Shown here: positions 40,095-51,420 of the stretch, one piece after another
Position numbering within the stretch: the stretch's first letter is position 1
How the letters are laid out: each line of letters opens with the position of its first letter
Assembly (NCBI RefSeq): GCF_014207985.1
Contig: NZ_JACHMI010000001.1
Location: forward strand, 4,943,001 to 5,007,000
Length of the DNA: 64,000 nt
Direction: 5' to 3'
Origin: Nonomuraea rubra
Lineage (GTDB): Bacteria; Actinomycetota; Actinomycetes; Streptosporangiales; Streptosporangiaceae
Translations under genes and position numbers: made by a program
Notes under the pieces: generated by a model
What the model was told of the DNA's origin: nothing
The model's database searches: none
What the model saw: the letters and a program-made list of their open reading frames with translations, nothing else

Positions 40095-41657
40095 ATGGGG
40101 CGGCATCACCACCGGATCTCTGGAACCACCACCCCGGGCGCCACAGGCGCCGGGCCGAGCCGAACGAATCCGAGCGATCTCACGCGGCGCCGCCTCTTCG
40201 GCGGCGCGGGCGCCGCCGTCCTGGCCGCGGCGCTGGCCGGCTGCACCGGCGGCGGCCAGCTCGCCGAGAAGAGCGCGAGCGCGGGCAGCGGCGGTGGCGG
40301 CCTGCAGTGGTGGGACCAGTTCCGCCCGCTGACCAAGATGTTGCAGGACGACCTGTTCGCCCCGTTCATGAAGGCGCACCCGGGCGTCACCGTCGAACGG
40401 CGCCAGATGGACGCGCCCGACCTCGGCCAGGCGCTGCAGGTCGGCCGGCGCAGCAACCAGATGCCCGACGTGCACTCCCTGGCGGGCCTGGGCGGCGTCT
40501 CCCCGGCGGCCCTGGTGAGCGAGGGCTGGTTCCAGCCGATCGGCAAGCTCGCCGACTTCGCCGGCAGCCCGGTCGGCGAGCTCCTGTACGACGGCCTGCA
40601 CCGCTTCAACGGCGAGGTCTACTCCTTCCCGCCGTTCTCCGGCCGCTGGCACGAGGCGGTGCCCTGGGTCAACACCGCGATGCTCAAGCAGGCGGGCGTC
40701 GATCCCGAGGAGGAGCCGGGCACCTGGGACAAGCTCCGCGAGATCGCCCGCAAGGTCACGACCGGCAACGACAGCGGCGCCTACGGCATCGTGGTGCCGA
40801 GCAAGGAGACGGAGTACCTGCGCGCGCTGGTGGAACGGCTGGCGATGGCCGCCGGCGCGCCGGGGCCCGGCAACGTCGACTGGGCGACCGGCGACTACGT
40901 CTACGACAGCCAGCCGTACATCGACGCCATCGAGTTCCTGGTCAGCCTGCAGAAGGACAAGGTCGTGCACCCGGCCTCGGCGTCGATGGGCGCGCGCGAC
41001 GCCCGCGCCCGCTGGGCCGCCGGGCAGGCCGGCATCTACCTGTGGGGCGCCTGGTTCATCGGCGGCCTGCGGGTGGACGAGCCCGAGGCGGTCGAGCGCG
41101 GCGTCGGCACCTGGCACATCCCCTGCCCCGAGACCACCAGGAACTTCGTCTACAGCCCGCCCTCGTCCGGCACGTTCTGGGTGTCCGACCAGTCCAAGCA
41201 GGCCGGGACCGCCGCCGAGCTCATGCTGCAGATGACCACCAAGGAGTTCCAGACCAGCCTGGCCGAGGCCATGGACCAGCCGCCCGCGCTGGCCGCCGAA
41301 GTCATCGGCCAGGCCCAGGTGCACGACGCGTACCGCACGTGCGTGGCCAACTTCCAGGAGGACGTGCGCATCGGCCCGGTGCCCGAGGTCGGCAACCCCG
41401 GCGTCTGGCAGGTGCTGGCCGAGATGCGCGACATCCACCCCAACCTCGGCGACATCGTCCAGTCCGTGCTGACCGGCGCCTCCACCGACGTCGGCGGCCA
41501 GCTCCGCCGCTTCAACGACCAGATCAGCGCCGAGCGGGAGCGCGCGCTGAAGGTCGTGCGCGAGGAGAAGGGCGTCGAGGTGGACCTCAAGGCCTGGGTG
41601 TTCGGCAACTGGGACCGCAAGAAGGACTACGGCCAGCAGGACTACGCCGGGCGCTGA
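40095..41657 (+). CDS. Sugar-binding lipoprotein of ABC importer (arabinoside locus)
   Basis: A 520-residue solute-binding protein with a twin-arginine lipoprotein signal (LTRRRLFGGAGAAVLAAALA, then GC). The mature part begins GGGLQWWDQFRPLTKMLQDD and has the family's second-lobe pattern (WAAGQAGIYLWGAWFIGGLR, SPPSSGTFWVSDQSKQAG). It is larger than the binding protein of the xyloside locus and not closely similar to it. AGGAG lies 5 bp before ATG 40095. It is first in a five-gene operon with two permeases, GH51 and GH2 enzymes, so arabino- or arabinoxylo-oligosaccharides are the likely ligands. Confidence 0.92.
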   Translation: MGRHHHRISGTTTPGATGAGPSRTNPSDLTRRRLFGGAGAAVLAAALAGCTGGGQLAEKSASAGSGGGGLQWWDQFRPLTKMLQDDLFAPFMKAHPGVTVERRQMDAPDLGQALQVGRRSNQMPDVHSLAGLGGVSPAALVSEGWFQPIGKLADFAGSPVGELLYDGLHRFNGEVYSFPPFSGRWHEAVPWVNTAMLKQAGVDPEEEPGTWDKLREIARKVTTGNDSGAYGIVVPSKETEYLRALVERLAMAAGAPGPGNVDWATGDYVYDSQPYIDAIEFLVSLQKDKVVHPASASMGARDARARWAAGQAGIYLWGAWFIGGLRVDEPEAVERGVGTWHIPCPETTRNFVYSPPSSGTFWVSDQSKQAGTAAELMLQMTTKEFQTSLAEAMDQPPALAAEVIGQAQVHDAYRTCVANFQEDVRIGPVPEVGNPGVWQVLAEMRDIHPNLGDIVQSVLTGASTDVGGQLRRFNDQISAERERALKVVREEKGVEVDLKAWVFGNWDRKKDYGQQDYAGR

Positions 41658-41658
41658 G

Positions 41659-42618
41659 ATGACGACGACGACTTCACGGCGCGAGAGCGTCGCCGCTCCC
41701 GCAGCCCCGCCGAAGGGCCGGGCACGGCGGCTGCGGCAGGACTGGTGGATCTACCTGTTCCTGCTCCCCACCGTGCTCGGGTACGGGGCCTACACCGTCT
41801 ATCCGCTGCTGGCCTCCTGGTGGTACGCCTTCCTCGACTGGCCGGGCTTCGCCGGCGCGGGCACGTTCATCGGGCTGGAGAACTTCGAGCGGCTGATCGG
41901 CGACGACCTGTTCTGGAACGCGTTCTGGAACTCGCTGGTGTTCCTCGTGATCGCGGTGCCGCTGCGGGTCGGCCTGGCCCTCGCGCTGGCGCTGGTGCTC
42001 AACGCGAGGAAGACGCCGTTCAAGGGCTTCTTCCGCACCCTGTTCTTCCTGCCCGTCGTCACCACGGGCGCGATCGTGGGCGTGGTGTTCACGCTGCTGC
42101 TCGACGCGAGCGGCCCGGTCAGCCTGTCGCTGGTCTGGTCCGGGCTGATCGACTCGCCGGAGAACTTCGCCGCCAACGCCGGCACCTCCCTGTACGCGGG
42201 GATCGCGGTGTGGGTGTGGAAGTGGCTGGGCATCACCCTGATCTACTGGCTCGCCGCGCTGCAGACGATCCCGCAGGGCGTGCACGAGGCCGCGATGATC
42301 GACGGCGCGGGCGCCTGGGCGGAGTTCCGGCACGTGACGATGCCGCTGCTGGTGCCGTTCCTGGTGATCATCACGCTGATCGACACCGTGGCCGCGTTCA
42401 ACGTCTTCGACCTGATGCAGACCCTGACCGGCGGGGGACCGTCCTTCTCATCCGAGGTGATCGAGATCTTCATCTTCCGCACGGCCTTCCAGGCCAACGT
42501 CCCGCAGCTCGGCTACGCCTCCGCGGCCGCCGTGCTGTTCGGGCTGCTGACGATGGTGCTCGCCGTCGCCCAGGCGCTGGGCATGCGGTGGGCGCGCGGC
42601 AGGAGGGGCGAGTCGTGA
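41659..42618 (+). CDS. Carbohydrate ABC transporter permease (MalF type)
   Basis: A 319-residue permease with six helices, the first WWIYLFLLPTVLGYGAYTVY, and the EAA loop VHEAAMIDGAGAWAEFRHVT. The ATG is one base after the binding-protein stop. Only permeases, no ATPase, are encoded in this operon, again implying a shared ATPase. Confidence 0.93.
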   Translation: MTTTTSRRESVAAPAAPPKGRARRLRQDWWIYLFLLPTVLGYGAYTVYPLLASWWYAFLDWPGFAGAGTFIGLENFERLIGDDLFWNAFWNSLVFLVIAVPLRVGLALALALVLNARKTPFKGFFRTLFFLPVVTTGAIVGVVFTLLLDASGPVSLSLVWSGLIDSPENFAANAGTSLYAGIAVWVWKWLGITLIYWLAALQTIPQGVHEAAMIDGAGAWAEFRHVTMPLLVPFLVIITLIDTVAAFNVFDLMQTLTGGGPSFSSEVIEIFIFRTAFQANVPQLGYASAAAVLFGLLTMVLAVAQALGMRWARGRRGES

Positions 42619-43457
42619 CACTCCGGCTGCGCCGCCCGAGCGTGCGGCAGGTGGTGACGGTGGTCCTGCTGCTGGTGCTGGGCGGGCTGTGGGTGTACCC
42701 GTTCGTCTGGCTGGTGTCGGCGTCGCTGAAGACCTCCTCGGAGATCTTCGGCAGCGGCCTCGGCCTGCTGCCCGAGGAGCCGGTCTGGGAGAACTACGCC
42801 CGCGCCTGGAGCGAGGTCGGCTTCGCCACGTACTTCGTCAACACGCTGGTCATCACGGTCGGCACGGTGCTGCTCGTGGTGGTGCGCAGCGCGCTGGCCG
42901 GGTACGTGCTCGGCCGCTACGACTTCATCGGCAAGAAGTTCCTCATCGGCCTGTTCCTGGTCACGTTCTTCCTCCCCGAGGGCTACACGATCATCCCGAT
43001 CACGCAGCTCACCGACCAGCTCAGGCTGCTCAACACGCACACCGGCGTGATACTCGGCCTGGGCGCCGGCGGGCAGATCGCCTCGACCCTGCTCTACGCC
43101 GGCTACTTCCGGCGGCTGCCGAAGGAGCTGGAGGAGACCGCGCGCCTCGACGGCGCCGGGCCCCTCACCGTCTTCTTCCGGGTGATGCTGCCGCTCGCCT
43201 GGCCGATCACCGCCACCGTGGTGATCCTCACCTACCTGTTCGCCTGGAACGTCTACCTGCTGCCCCTGGTGTTCACGCTCAGCGAGCCCGATCTGCGGAC
43301 GCTGGCCGTGGGCATGACCGTCTTCGTGGGCGAGCGGGGCACCGACTGGTCGGGCATGGCGGCCGCCGCCGTGATCTCGCTGATCCCGGTGATCGCCGTG
43401 TTCGTGGCGCTCCAGCGCAAGTTCGTCGACAGCATCGCGGGAGCGGTGAAGCAATGA
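42615..43457 (+). CDS. Carbohydrate ABC transporter permease (MalG type)
   Basis: A 280-residue permease starting with helix VVTVVLLLVLGGLWVYPFVW; EAA loop LEETARLDGAGPLTVFFRVM. GTG 42615 overlaps the stop of the first permease (GTGA), and its own stop overlaps the GH51 start (ATGA), so importer and enzyme are made in a coupled fashion. Confidence 0.93.
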   Translation: MTLRLRRPSVRQVVTVVLLLVLGGLWVYPFVWLVSASLKTSSEIFGSGLGLLPEEPVWENYARAWSEVGFATYFVNTLVITVGTVLLVVVRSALAGYVLGRYDFIGKKFLIGLFLVTFFLPEGYTIIPITQLTDQLRLLNTHTGVILGLGAGGQIASTLLYAGYFRRLPKELEETARLDGAGPLTVFFRVMLPLAWPITATVVILTYLFAWNVYLLPLVFTLSEPDLRTLAVGMTVFVGERGTDWSGMAAAAVISLIPVIAVFVALQRKFVDSIAGAVKQ

Positions 43458-45088
43458 GGGAAACGGAGTCCACCGGAATGCGGGAAGCGCTCGTCACCAT
43501 CGACACCCGCCGGCCGGCCGGCCGCATCGACGACGACGTCTACGGGCACTTCCTGGAGTCGGCGTTCTTCGGCAACATCGACGGCGGCGTGTTCGACGAG
43601 GGCTCGCCCCTGTCGATCGACGAGCCCGGCCTGCTGCGCGGCGTGCGCGCCGACGTGCTGGAGCTCGTCAGGGAGCTCGGCCCCGGGCCGATCCGCTGGC
43701 CGGGCGGCAACTTCACCTCCGCCTACCACTGGGAGGACGGCATCGGCCCGCGCGACGGCCGCCCCAGCAGGCTGGAGCTGGCCTGGGGCGGCCGGGAGAG
43801 CAACCGGTTCGGCACCGACGAGTTCCTCGCCTGGTGCGAGGCGGCCGGGGCGCAGCCGTACCTCGTGCACTCCGCCCGCGACGTGGACGAGGCGGTGCGC
43901 TGGATCGAGTACACCAACTCCGCCCGCGACACCACCCTCACCGCCCGCCGCGCCAAGAACGGCAGGGCCGAGCCGTGGAACGTGCGGTACTGGGGCGTCG
44001 GCAACGAGGTCTACGGCCCCTGGCAGATGGGGCACCGCACAGCCGGCGAGTACGCCGCCGCGGCCCGCGAGCATGCCCTGTTCATGCGCCTGGTCGATCC
44101 CGGCGTCAAGCTGATCGGCGTCGGCATCCCGTGGCGGCAGGAGGAGTGGACCAGGCCGCTGCTCAAGCGGGCCGGCTCGCTGCTCGACTACCTGTCCCTG
44201 CACCTGTACGGCGCCGGCACCCACCTGTGGACCGGCGACGACTACGACGCCGTCGTCGCCCAGGCCCTCTACTTCGAGCGGGAGATGCACACCTACTCCC
44301 AGCTCGTCACCGCCCTGGCCGCCGACGCCGGCCTGGACCGCCCGCCCGCGCTCGCCCTGGACGAGTGGACCATGCGCCACCTGGAGCCCGAGGAGTGGCC
44401 GCAGCCGCTGGCCGGCGACGACGGCGGCATCGCCCCGCGAGACCTCACGCCCGTGGACGACCCGCTCAAGGTGCGCGTCAACCGGTGGAGCCCCAGGACG
44501 GTCGCCGACGCGATCTTCTGCGCCGGTGTCTTCCACGCCATCCACCGCACCGCCGGCCTGCCCGCACCCGTCTCCATGGCCAACCCCGTCAACCTGGTCA
44601 ACGCCAACGGCCTGGTCGTCGCCCGCCCCGGCGGCGCGATCCGCTCGGCCATCTACCACGTCTGGCACCTGTACCGGCACCACACCGGCCGCACCGTGCT
44701 GCCCTGCGAGGTGACCGGGCCGGCGCGCACCACCTCGGTCACCCTCGGCGACAACCGCGGCCCCGACGGCCGGCTGCTCACCGCTCCCATGACCGTCCCC
44801 GACGTGGACGTGTCGGCCACCCGCGCCGACGACGGCTCGCTGCGGATCGCCGTCGTCAACCGGCACCGCGACGCTCCCGCGCGCCTGCGGATCGTGCTCG
44901 ACGGCGCGCAGGCCAACACGCCCGCCACGGCCAGGATCCGCACCCTGGGCGCCGACGTGGCGGCCCTGGACGCGGTCAACACGCTCGGCGCGCCCGACAC
45001 GATCGCCGTACGCGACCTGGGCGACGTCGAGTCGAGCGGCGGCACGTGGACCGTCGGGCCGCACTCCGTGACCGTGCTGTCCCTCTGA
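43454..45088 (+). CDS. abfA: GH51 alpha-L-arabinofuranosidase
   Basis: A 544-residue intracellular retaining glycosidase that removes terminal arabinofuranose. The (beta/alpha)8 barrel has the acid/base E185 in GVGNEVYGPWQMG and the nucleophile E304 in ALALDEWTMRHL; the N-terminal strand RIDDDVYGHFLESAFFGNID and IRWPGGNFTSAYHWEDGIGP are hallmarks of GH51. The C-terminal beta-sandwich covers about 400-544. Coupled by ATGA overlap to the upstream permease; followed 31 bp later by GH2. It would trim arabinosyl side chains from oligosaccharides brought in by the linked importer. Confidence 0.95.
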   Translation: MRETESTGMREALVTIDTRRPAGRIDDDVYGHFLESAFFGNIDGGVFDEGSPLSIDEPGLLRGVRADVLELVRELGPGPIRWPGGNFTSAYHWEDGIGPRDGRPSRLELAWGGRESNRFGTDEFLAWCEAAGAQPYLVHSARDVDEAVRWIEYTNSARDTTLTARRAKNGRAEPWNVRYWGVGNEVYGPWQMGHRTAGEYAAAAREHALFMRLVDPGVKLIGVGIPWRQEEWTRPLLKRAGSLLDYLSLHLYGAGTHLWTGDDYDAVVAQALYFEREMHTYSQLVTALAADAGLDRPPALALDEWTMRHLEPEEWPQPLAGDDGGIAPRDLTPVDDPLKVRVNRWSPRTVADAIFCAGVFHAIHRTAGLPAPVSMANPVNLVNANGLVVARPGGAIRSAIYHVWHLYRHHTGRTVLPCEVTGPARTTSVTLGDNRGPDGRLLTAPMTVPDVDVSATRADDGSLRIAVVNRHRDAPARLRIVLDGAQANTPATARIRTLGADVAALDAVNTLGAPDTIAVRDLGDVESSGGTWTVGPHSVTVLSL

Positions 45089-45119
45089 TGACGCTGCCCC
45101 TCTGACGACCTGGAGCGAC

Positions 45120-46940
<1,821 letters not shown>

Positions 46941-46991
46941 CGGCCGGCCCCGTCATTCGTGGTCGCGTGTCCAGAGCTGAGAGTGGCGGGC

Positions 46992-48113
46992 TCAGCCCCA
47001 GACCATCCGCGCCGTCTCCACCACCAGCTCCAGCTTGCGCCGCTCCTCGTCCACGGTGAGCAGGTTGCCCCTGACGGTGGAGGCGAAGCCGCACTGCGGG
47101 CTGATCGCGAGGTTCTCCATCGGCACGTACTTGGCCGCCTCGTCGATGCGGCGGCGCAGCTCGTCCTGCGACTCCAGCGCCGGCACCTTGGACGACACGA
47201 GCCCGAGCACCACGGTCGTGCCCTCGGGGACGAACCGCAGCGGCTCGAACCCGCCCGCCCGCTCCGTGTCGTACTCCAGCAGGAACCGGTCCACCGGCAC
47301 CTCGCCGAACAGCCGCTCCGCGACCGGGTCGTAACCCCCCTTGGCCGACCAGGCGCTGCGGTTGTTGCCCCTGCACAGGTGCAGGGCGACCGTGACCTCG
47401 GGGTCCAGCTCCTTGGCCGCGCGCACCTGCTGGGCGTCGATGGCGACCGCCGCGTCGAGCAGCACCTCCGGTTCCGGCGCCGCCGGCCCGAGCACGCGGG
47501 AGCGGAAGCCGTCGTCGATCACGAAGTCGTAGGCCAGCGAGTCGAGCTGGATCCACCGCACGCCCTGCGCCAGCAGGCCCCTGATCTCCTCGGTCCGCAG
47601 CGCGACGAGGTCGCGGAACAGGTCGGCGGGGGTGGGGTAGGCGGCGGCGCTGAGGTCGGGCCGCCACAGGAGGCTCCCCATCGACGAGCTCACCATGGTG
47701 ATCTTGTAGGGGCCGGGGGCGTGCCGGGCCAGGAAGCCGGCCTCGGTCGCCGTCAGGTTCCGCTTCTGGGTGAGCTTGCCGGTCGCCACCACCAGGTCCC
47801 AGGACGTCTCCTCCGGCGGCACCGGCTCGCCGTCGCCGCGCCACCACTCGGTGGAGGGCAGCGGGGTGGGCGACACGCCGCCCAGCGACTCCAGCAGCCC
47901 CGCGAGCCAGGTCTGGCGCCGCATCTCCCCGTCGGTGAACACCTCGATCCCCGCCTGGCGCTGCAGCTCGATCGCGGCCAGCACGGCGGCGTCCTCCCGC
48001 TCGGCCAGCTCCTCGGCGCTCAGCTCGCCGCGCTCGCGCGCCTGCCGGGCTCGCAGCAGCCCGGGCGGGCGCAGGAGGCTGCCAACGTGCTCGGCATGGG
48101 GTGTCGCGGGCAT
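46992..48113 (-). CDS. Cobalamin-independent methionine synthase-like protein (MetE C-terminal type)
   Basis: A 373-residue single-domain protein like the C-terminal half of MetE. HAEHVGSLLRPPGLLRARQA opens the barrel; zinc-ligand candidates are the His and Cys in ALHLCRGNNRS, the Glu of LLEYDTERAG and the Cys in AISPQCGFAS. True MetE has an extra N-terminal half for folate binding; short relatives use other methyl donors or act in xenobiotic/catabolic methyl transfer. ATG 48113 has GGAGG 4 bp upstream. It faces the arabinoside operon convergently with no obvious partner. Confidence 0.85.
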   Translation of the reverse strand: MPATPHAEHVGSLLRPPGLLRARQARERGELSAEELAEREDAAVLAAIELQRQAGIEVFTDGEMRRQTWLAGLLESLGGVSPTPLPSTEWWRGDGEPVPPEETSWDLVVATGKLTQKRNLTATEAGFLARHAPGPYKITMVSSSMGSLLWRPDLSAAAYPTPADLFRDLVALRTEEIRGLLAQGVRWIQLDSLAYDFVIDDGFRSRVLGPAAPEPEVLLDAAVAIDAQQVRAAKELDPEVTVALHLCRGNNRSAWSAKGGYDPVAERLFGEVPVDRFLLEYDTERAGGFEPLRFVPEGTTVVLGLVSSKVPALESQDELRRRIDEAAKYVPMENLAISPQCGFASTVRGNLLTVDEERRKLELVVETARMVWG

Positions 48114-48212
48114 GCTTCCTCCTCGATGTGCGATGGGGGCGCGGATCGAAGGGCGTCCCGCGCCGGACGTACGATCAGCGTCCACCGCCCCGCGGCCGCC
48201 GTCCAGCCCCGT

Positions 48213-50600
48213 TCACTCGTTGTGCAGCACGGTCGCGATGGTCAGCCGCGCCGCCGACCGGGCCGGGACGAGCGCGCCCAGCACCGCGATCACCACCCCC
48301 GCCAGCGTGAGCAGCGCGAGCAGCGGAGCCCGCCACACCTCCACCATGAACGGCGGCAGCGCCACCCCGGCCGCGTCGGCCATGGCCGGGACGACCAGAT
48401 GGTGCGCGGCCACCCCGATCGGGATGCCCGCCAGCCCGCCGGCCGCGCCGAGCGCCGCCATCGACGTCACCATCATCGCCGTGACCTGGCGCGGCGTCAT
48501 CCCGATGGACTTCAGCACGCCGATGTCGCGCCGCCGCTCCCTGGCGTCGAGCACGACCGTGTTGAACACGCCCAGCGCGGACACCGTGCCCAGCAGCACC
48601 GTCAGCACGGACGCGAAGCCGATGACGGCCACGGTCGTCGGGTCGGTCGCGGACTTGGCGACCGGGTACAGGCCGGGATCCGCCGCCCTGACCGCCGCGT
48701 GGTAGGACTCCACGTCGGTGCCGGGTGAGAGGCGGACCTCGTACTGGGTGGCCCGCTGGCCGGGCGCGAGCGCGGCCAGCGTGCGCCAGTCGGCCTGGAT
48801 CAGGTCCGCGGAGCCGTCCATGGTCGCGCCGACGACCGTCGCCTCCGCCCGCCCGCCGCCCAGGGAGAGGGTGAGCCGGTCGCCGACCGCGAGGCCGCGC
48901 TTGTCCAGGAACGCCGAGGGCGCCACCACCTCTCCCTCGCCGCGCAGCCAGCGGCCCTCGACGAGCGTCTCGCCCAGCGTGCCCGAGTCCCCGCGCAGGA
49001 ACCTGCCCTGGATCGGCTGCGGATGCCCCGCGAGGTGGAGGTTGACCCAGGCGTCGGCGGTGACGTACCGGGTGCCGGGCAGGGCGCGCAGCAGCGCCTC
49101 GATCCCGGCGTCGCCGTGCCGGGGCGGCGTCTGGTGGTTGCGGGCCTGGCCGGCGTGGACCACCGTGTGCACGTGGCCGACGCGCTGGGCGGCGGCGCCG
49201 TACGCGGTCATCGTCATGGACAGGCCGGCGGCCAGCGTCACCGTGGCCGCGCCGAGCACCACGGCCGCCAGCGTGAGCGCGGCGCGCCCCGGCCGCCCGA
49301 ACGGCAGCCCCAGCCCGAGGCTGACCGGGCGGGGCAGCGGCGCGCCCGCGAGCAGCCGCTGGACCCGCAGCCCGCGCCCCCGCCCGGGAGGCGCGCCCGC
49401 GCTGATCGCCCGGGCGGCGGTCAGCCGGTGCGCGCGCAGCGCGGGTGCCAGCGCGGCGAGCACGGCCACGGCCGGCATGCCGGCGAGCGTGGCCGCGTAC
49501 ACCCAGGGGCTCGTCGAGACGGTGAAGACGCCCGCCCCCACGTCGTCCAGCAGCGGGCGGGCGGCCACGGCGCCCGCCACGGTGCCGAGCGCGGCGCCCG
49601 CCAGCGCAGGGACCAGGACCATCGTGAGGTAGACGGCCACGACCTGGTTCGGGGTGAAGCCGAGCGCCTTGAGCAGGCCGATGTGCCGGTAGCCCGCCAC
49701 GACCGCGCCGCTGACCACGTTCACCACGATGAGGACCGCCACCACCAGGCCGAGCACCCCGAAGACGGTCAGGAACGGGAGGAAGGCCGCCGCCGCACGG
49801 CCCGCGTCGCGCTGGACCACCAGGTACGACTGCGAGCCCAGCAGCGCCCCGGCCGGCAGGCCCGCCGCGATCGCGGCCGTGCCCGCGCGGACCTCCGCGT
49901 CGGTGCCGGCGGCGGTCAGGCGGTAGAGCATCTGCGTCACGGCCGGGCGCAGCGCGGCGGCCTGGCCCGGGGTGACCCACGCCTCGGAGCTCCTGCTCAC
50001 GCTGGAGGCCAGGCCGACGACGGTGAACGCCTGCCCCTCGCGCACCGTGAACTTCACCCCCAGCAGGAAGGAGAAGAACCCGTTCGCGGGGCGGTCCAGC
50101 ACGATCTCGCCGGGGCGGGCGGGCCAGCGGCCCGCCCACAGGTCCAGCCGGTCCACCGCGCCGCCGGGGGAGGGGCGGCCGACGACCGTGAGCGGGCCCG
50201 GCGGCAGGTGCTCGAACGTCTCCGGGATCGTGATCACGGCCTGCGCGAACGGGCCCGCCGCCGCCTCCACCCCGCGTGGCAGGGCCGCGAGCCTCGCCGG
50301 CGTGACCTCGCCGGGATCGTACGAGGCCACGACGTGCGCGCCGCGCTGCCCCTCGAAGGCCCGCTCGAACGGCGCCGACAGGCTCTCCAGCAGGCCGAGC
50401 GCCACCACGATCGCCACCGTCGAGCAGAACACGACGATCCCGAGCACGAACGTCTGCACCCGGCGCCGCCGCACCGCCGCCCGCGACGCCCGCCACACGG
50501 CACCGGCCCCCTGCCCCGCGGATCCGTGCGCCCGCCGCACGGCGCCGGTCCCCTGCCCCGCGGATCCGCGCGACGGCGGCGCGCCGAGGTCCGGGCTCAC
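48213..50600 (-). CDS. FtsX-type ABC transporter permease
   Basis: A 795-residue permease with the MacB/FtsX layout in duplicate: an N-terminal helix (TFVLGIVVFCSTVAIVVALG), a large extracytoplasmic domain (about 65-260), three helices around 265-400, a further helix near 440 and a second extracytoplasmic domain, then three C-terminal helices (VIGFASVLTVLLGTVSALGV to LLALLTLAGVVIAVLGALVP). The N-terminus contains a small internal duplication (GSAGQGTGAVRRAH / GSAGQGAGAVWRAS), also visible in DNA. GTG 50600 overlaps the ATPase stop (GTGA). With the ATPase and a divergent two-component system, it resembles exporters that answer cell-envelope stress. Confidence 0.9.
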   Translation of the reverse strand: MSPDLGAPPSRGSAGQGTGAVRRAHGSAGQGAGAVWRASRAAVRRRRVQTFVLGIVVFCSTVAIVVALGLLESLSAPFERAFEGQRGAHVVASYDPGEVTPARLAALPRGVEAAAGPFAQAVITIPETFEHLPPGPLTVVGRPSPGGAVDRLDLWAGRWPARPGEIVLDRPANGFFSFLLGVKFTVREGQAFTVVGLASSVSRSSEAWVTPGQAAALRPAVTQMLYRLTAAGTDAEVRAGTAAIAAGLPAGALLGSQSYLVVQRDAGRAAAAFLPFLTVFGVLGLVVAVLIVVNVVSGAVVAGYRHIGLLKALGFTPNQVVAVYLTMVLVPALAGAALGTVAGAVAARPLLDDVGAGVFTVSTSPWVYAATLAGMPAVAVLAALAPALRAHRLTAARAISAGAPPGRGRGLRVQRLLAGAPLPRPVSLGLGLPFGRPGRAALTLAAVVLGAATVTLAAGLSMTMTAYGAAAQRVGHVHTVVHAGQARNHQTPPRHGDAGIEALLRALPGTRYVTADAWVNLHLAGHPQPIQGRFLRGDSGTLGETLVEGRWLRGEGEVVAPSAFLDKRGLAVGDRLTLSLGGGRAEATVVGATMDGSADLIQADWRTLAALAPGQRATQYEVRLSPGTDVESYHAAVRAADPGLYPVAKSATDPTTVAVIGFASVLTVLLGTVSALGVFNTVVLDARERRRDIGVLKSIGMTPRQVTAMMVTSMAALGAAGGLAGIPIGVAAHHLVVPAMADAAGVALPPFMVEVWRAPLLALLTLAGVVIAVLGALVPARSAARLTIATVLHNE

Positions 50601-51292
50601 GGCGTGCGTTCCAGGCTGTGGTCGGCCACCACCCGGCCGTCGGCGAGCTCGACCGTGCGGCTGGCGCAGCGGGCGGCCAGGCCGGGGTCGTGCGTGACGA
50701 TCACCAGCGTCTGCCCGATCTGGTTGAGGTCGATGAGCAGGTCCATCACCTGCTCGCCCGAGCGGCTGTCCAGCGCCCCCGTCGGCTCGTCGGCCAGCAG
50801 CAGGGCCGGGCGGTTCATCAGCGCCCTGGCCACGGCGACCCGCTGGCGTTCGCCGCCGCTCAGCGCCGCCGGGTAGGCGTCCCGGCGCCCGGCGATGCCC
50901 AGCTCCTCGAACAGCTCCATCGCCCTGTCCCTGGCCTGCCGGGCGGGGGTGCCGGTGAGCTGGGCGGCCAGCGCCGCGTTGTCCAGGGCGGGCAGGTCCT
51001 CGATGAGGTTGAAGAACTGGAAGATCATGCCGATCTGGCGGCGGCGGAACAGCGCCAGCTCCGTCTCGTTCATCGCCCCCAGGTCCTGGCCGCCGACCTC
51101 GACCGTGCCCCGCGTCGGACGGTCCAGGCCCGCGATCAGGTTGAGCAGCGTGGACTTGCCGCAGCCCGACGGACCCATCACGGCGACCGCGTCCCCCGCG
51201 TGGACGTCCAGCGAGACGCCGTTCAGGGCCGTGGCCGGGCCGTACTTCTTGTGGACGTCGCCGAGCCGCACGACGAGCCGCTGAGTGTTCAT
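50597..51292 (-). CDS. ABC transporter ATP-binding protein (LolD/MacB type)
   Basis: A 231-residue ATPase with Walker A GPSGCGKST, Q-loop LIFQFFNLIEDLP-type segment (MIFQFFNLIEDL), signature LSGGERQRVAVARAL, Walker B LLLADEPTGALDS and H-loop VIVTHD. The EPTGALDS and FQFFNL forms are those of ATPases that pair with FtsX-like permeases, and the permease follows with a 4-bp overlap. It diverges from the histidine kinase gene. Confidence 0.95.
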   Translation of the reverse strand: MNTQRLVVRLGDVHKKYGPATALNGVSLDVHAGDAVAVMGPSGCGKSTLLNLIAGLDRPTRGTVEVGGQDLGAMNETELALFRRRQIGMIFQFFNLIEDLPALDNAALAAQLTGTPARQARDRAMELFEELGIAGRRDAYPAALSGGERQRVAVARALMNRPALLLADEPTGALDSRSGEQVMDLLIDLNQIGQTLVIVTHDPGLAARCASRTVELADGRVVADHSLERTP

Positions 51293-51325
51293 GGCACGAA
51301 GCTAGATCGCGGTGCGGCGGGGGCG

Positions 51326-51372
51326 CATCCCACCGGGGATGTAACCGCGGCGGCCGTCATCCCGTGGATGTA
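51326..51372. promoter_or_regulatory. Paired palindromes in the ABC/two-component divergent promoter
   Basis: CATCCCACCGGGGATGTA (51326-51343) and CATCCCGTGGATGTA (51358-51372) are two hairpin-like palindromes of the same half-site, 32 bp apart (three turns). They lie between the ATPase start and the kinase start and are well placed to bind the linked response regulator. Confidence 0.55.
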
Positions 51373-51420
51373 GGGCCGGAGGAGGATGCCGATCGCGGCG
51401 TGCCGCGCGAAGATGATCGG

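Noticed and set aside
46992..48113. Full-length MetE
   Set aside because: Only 373 residues, equal to the C-terminal half; the folate-binding N-terminal half is missing.
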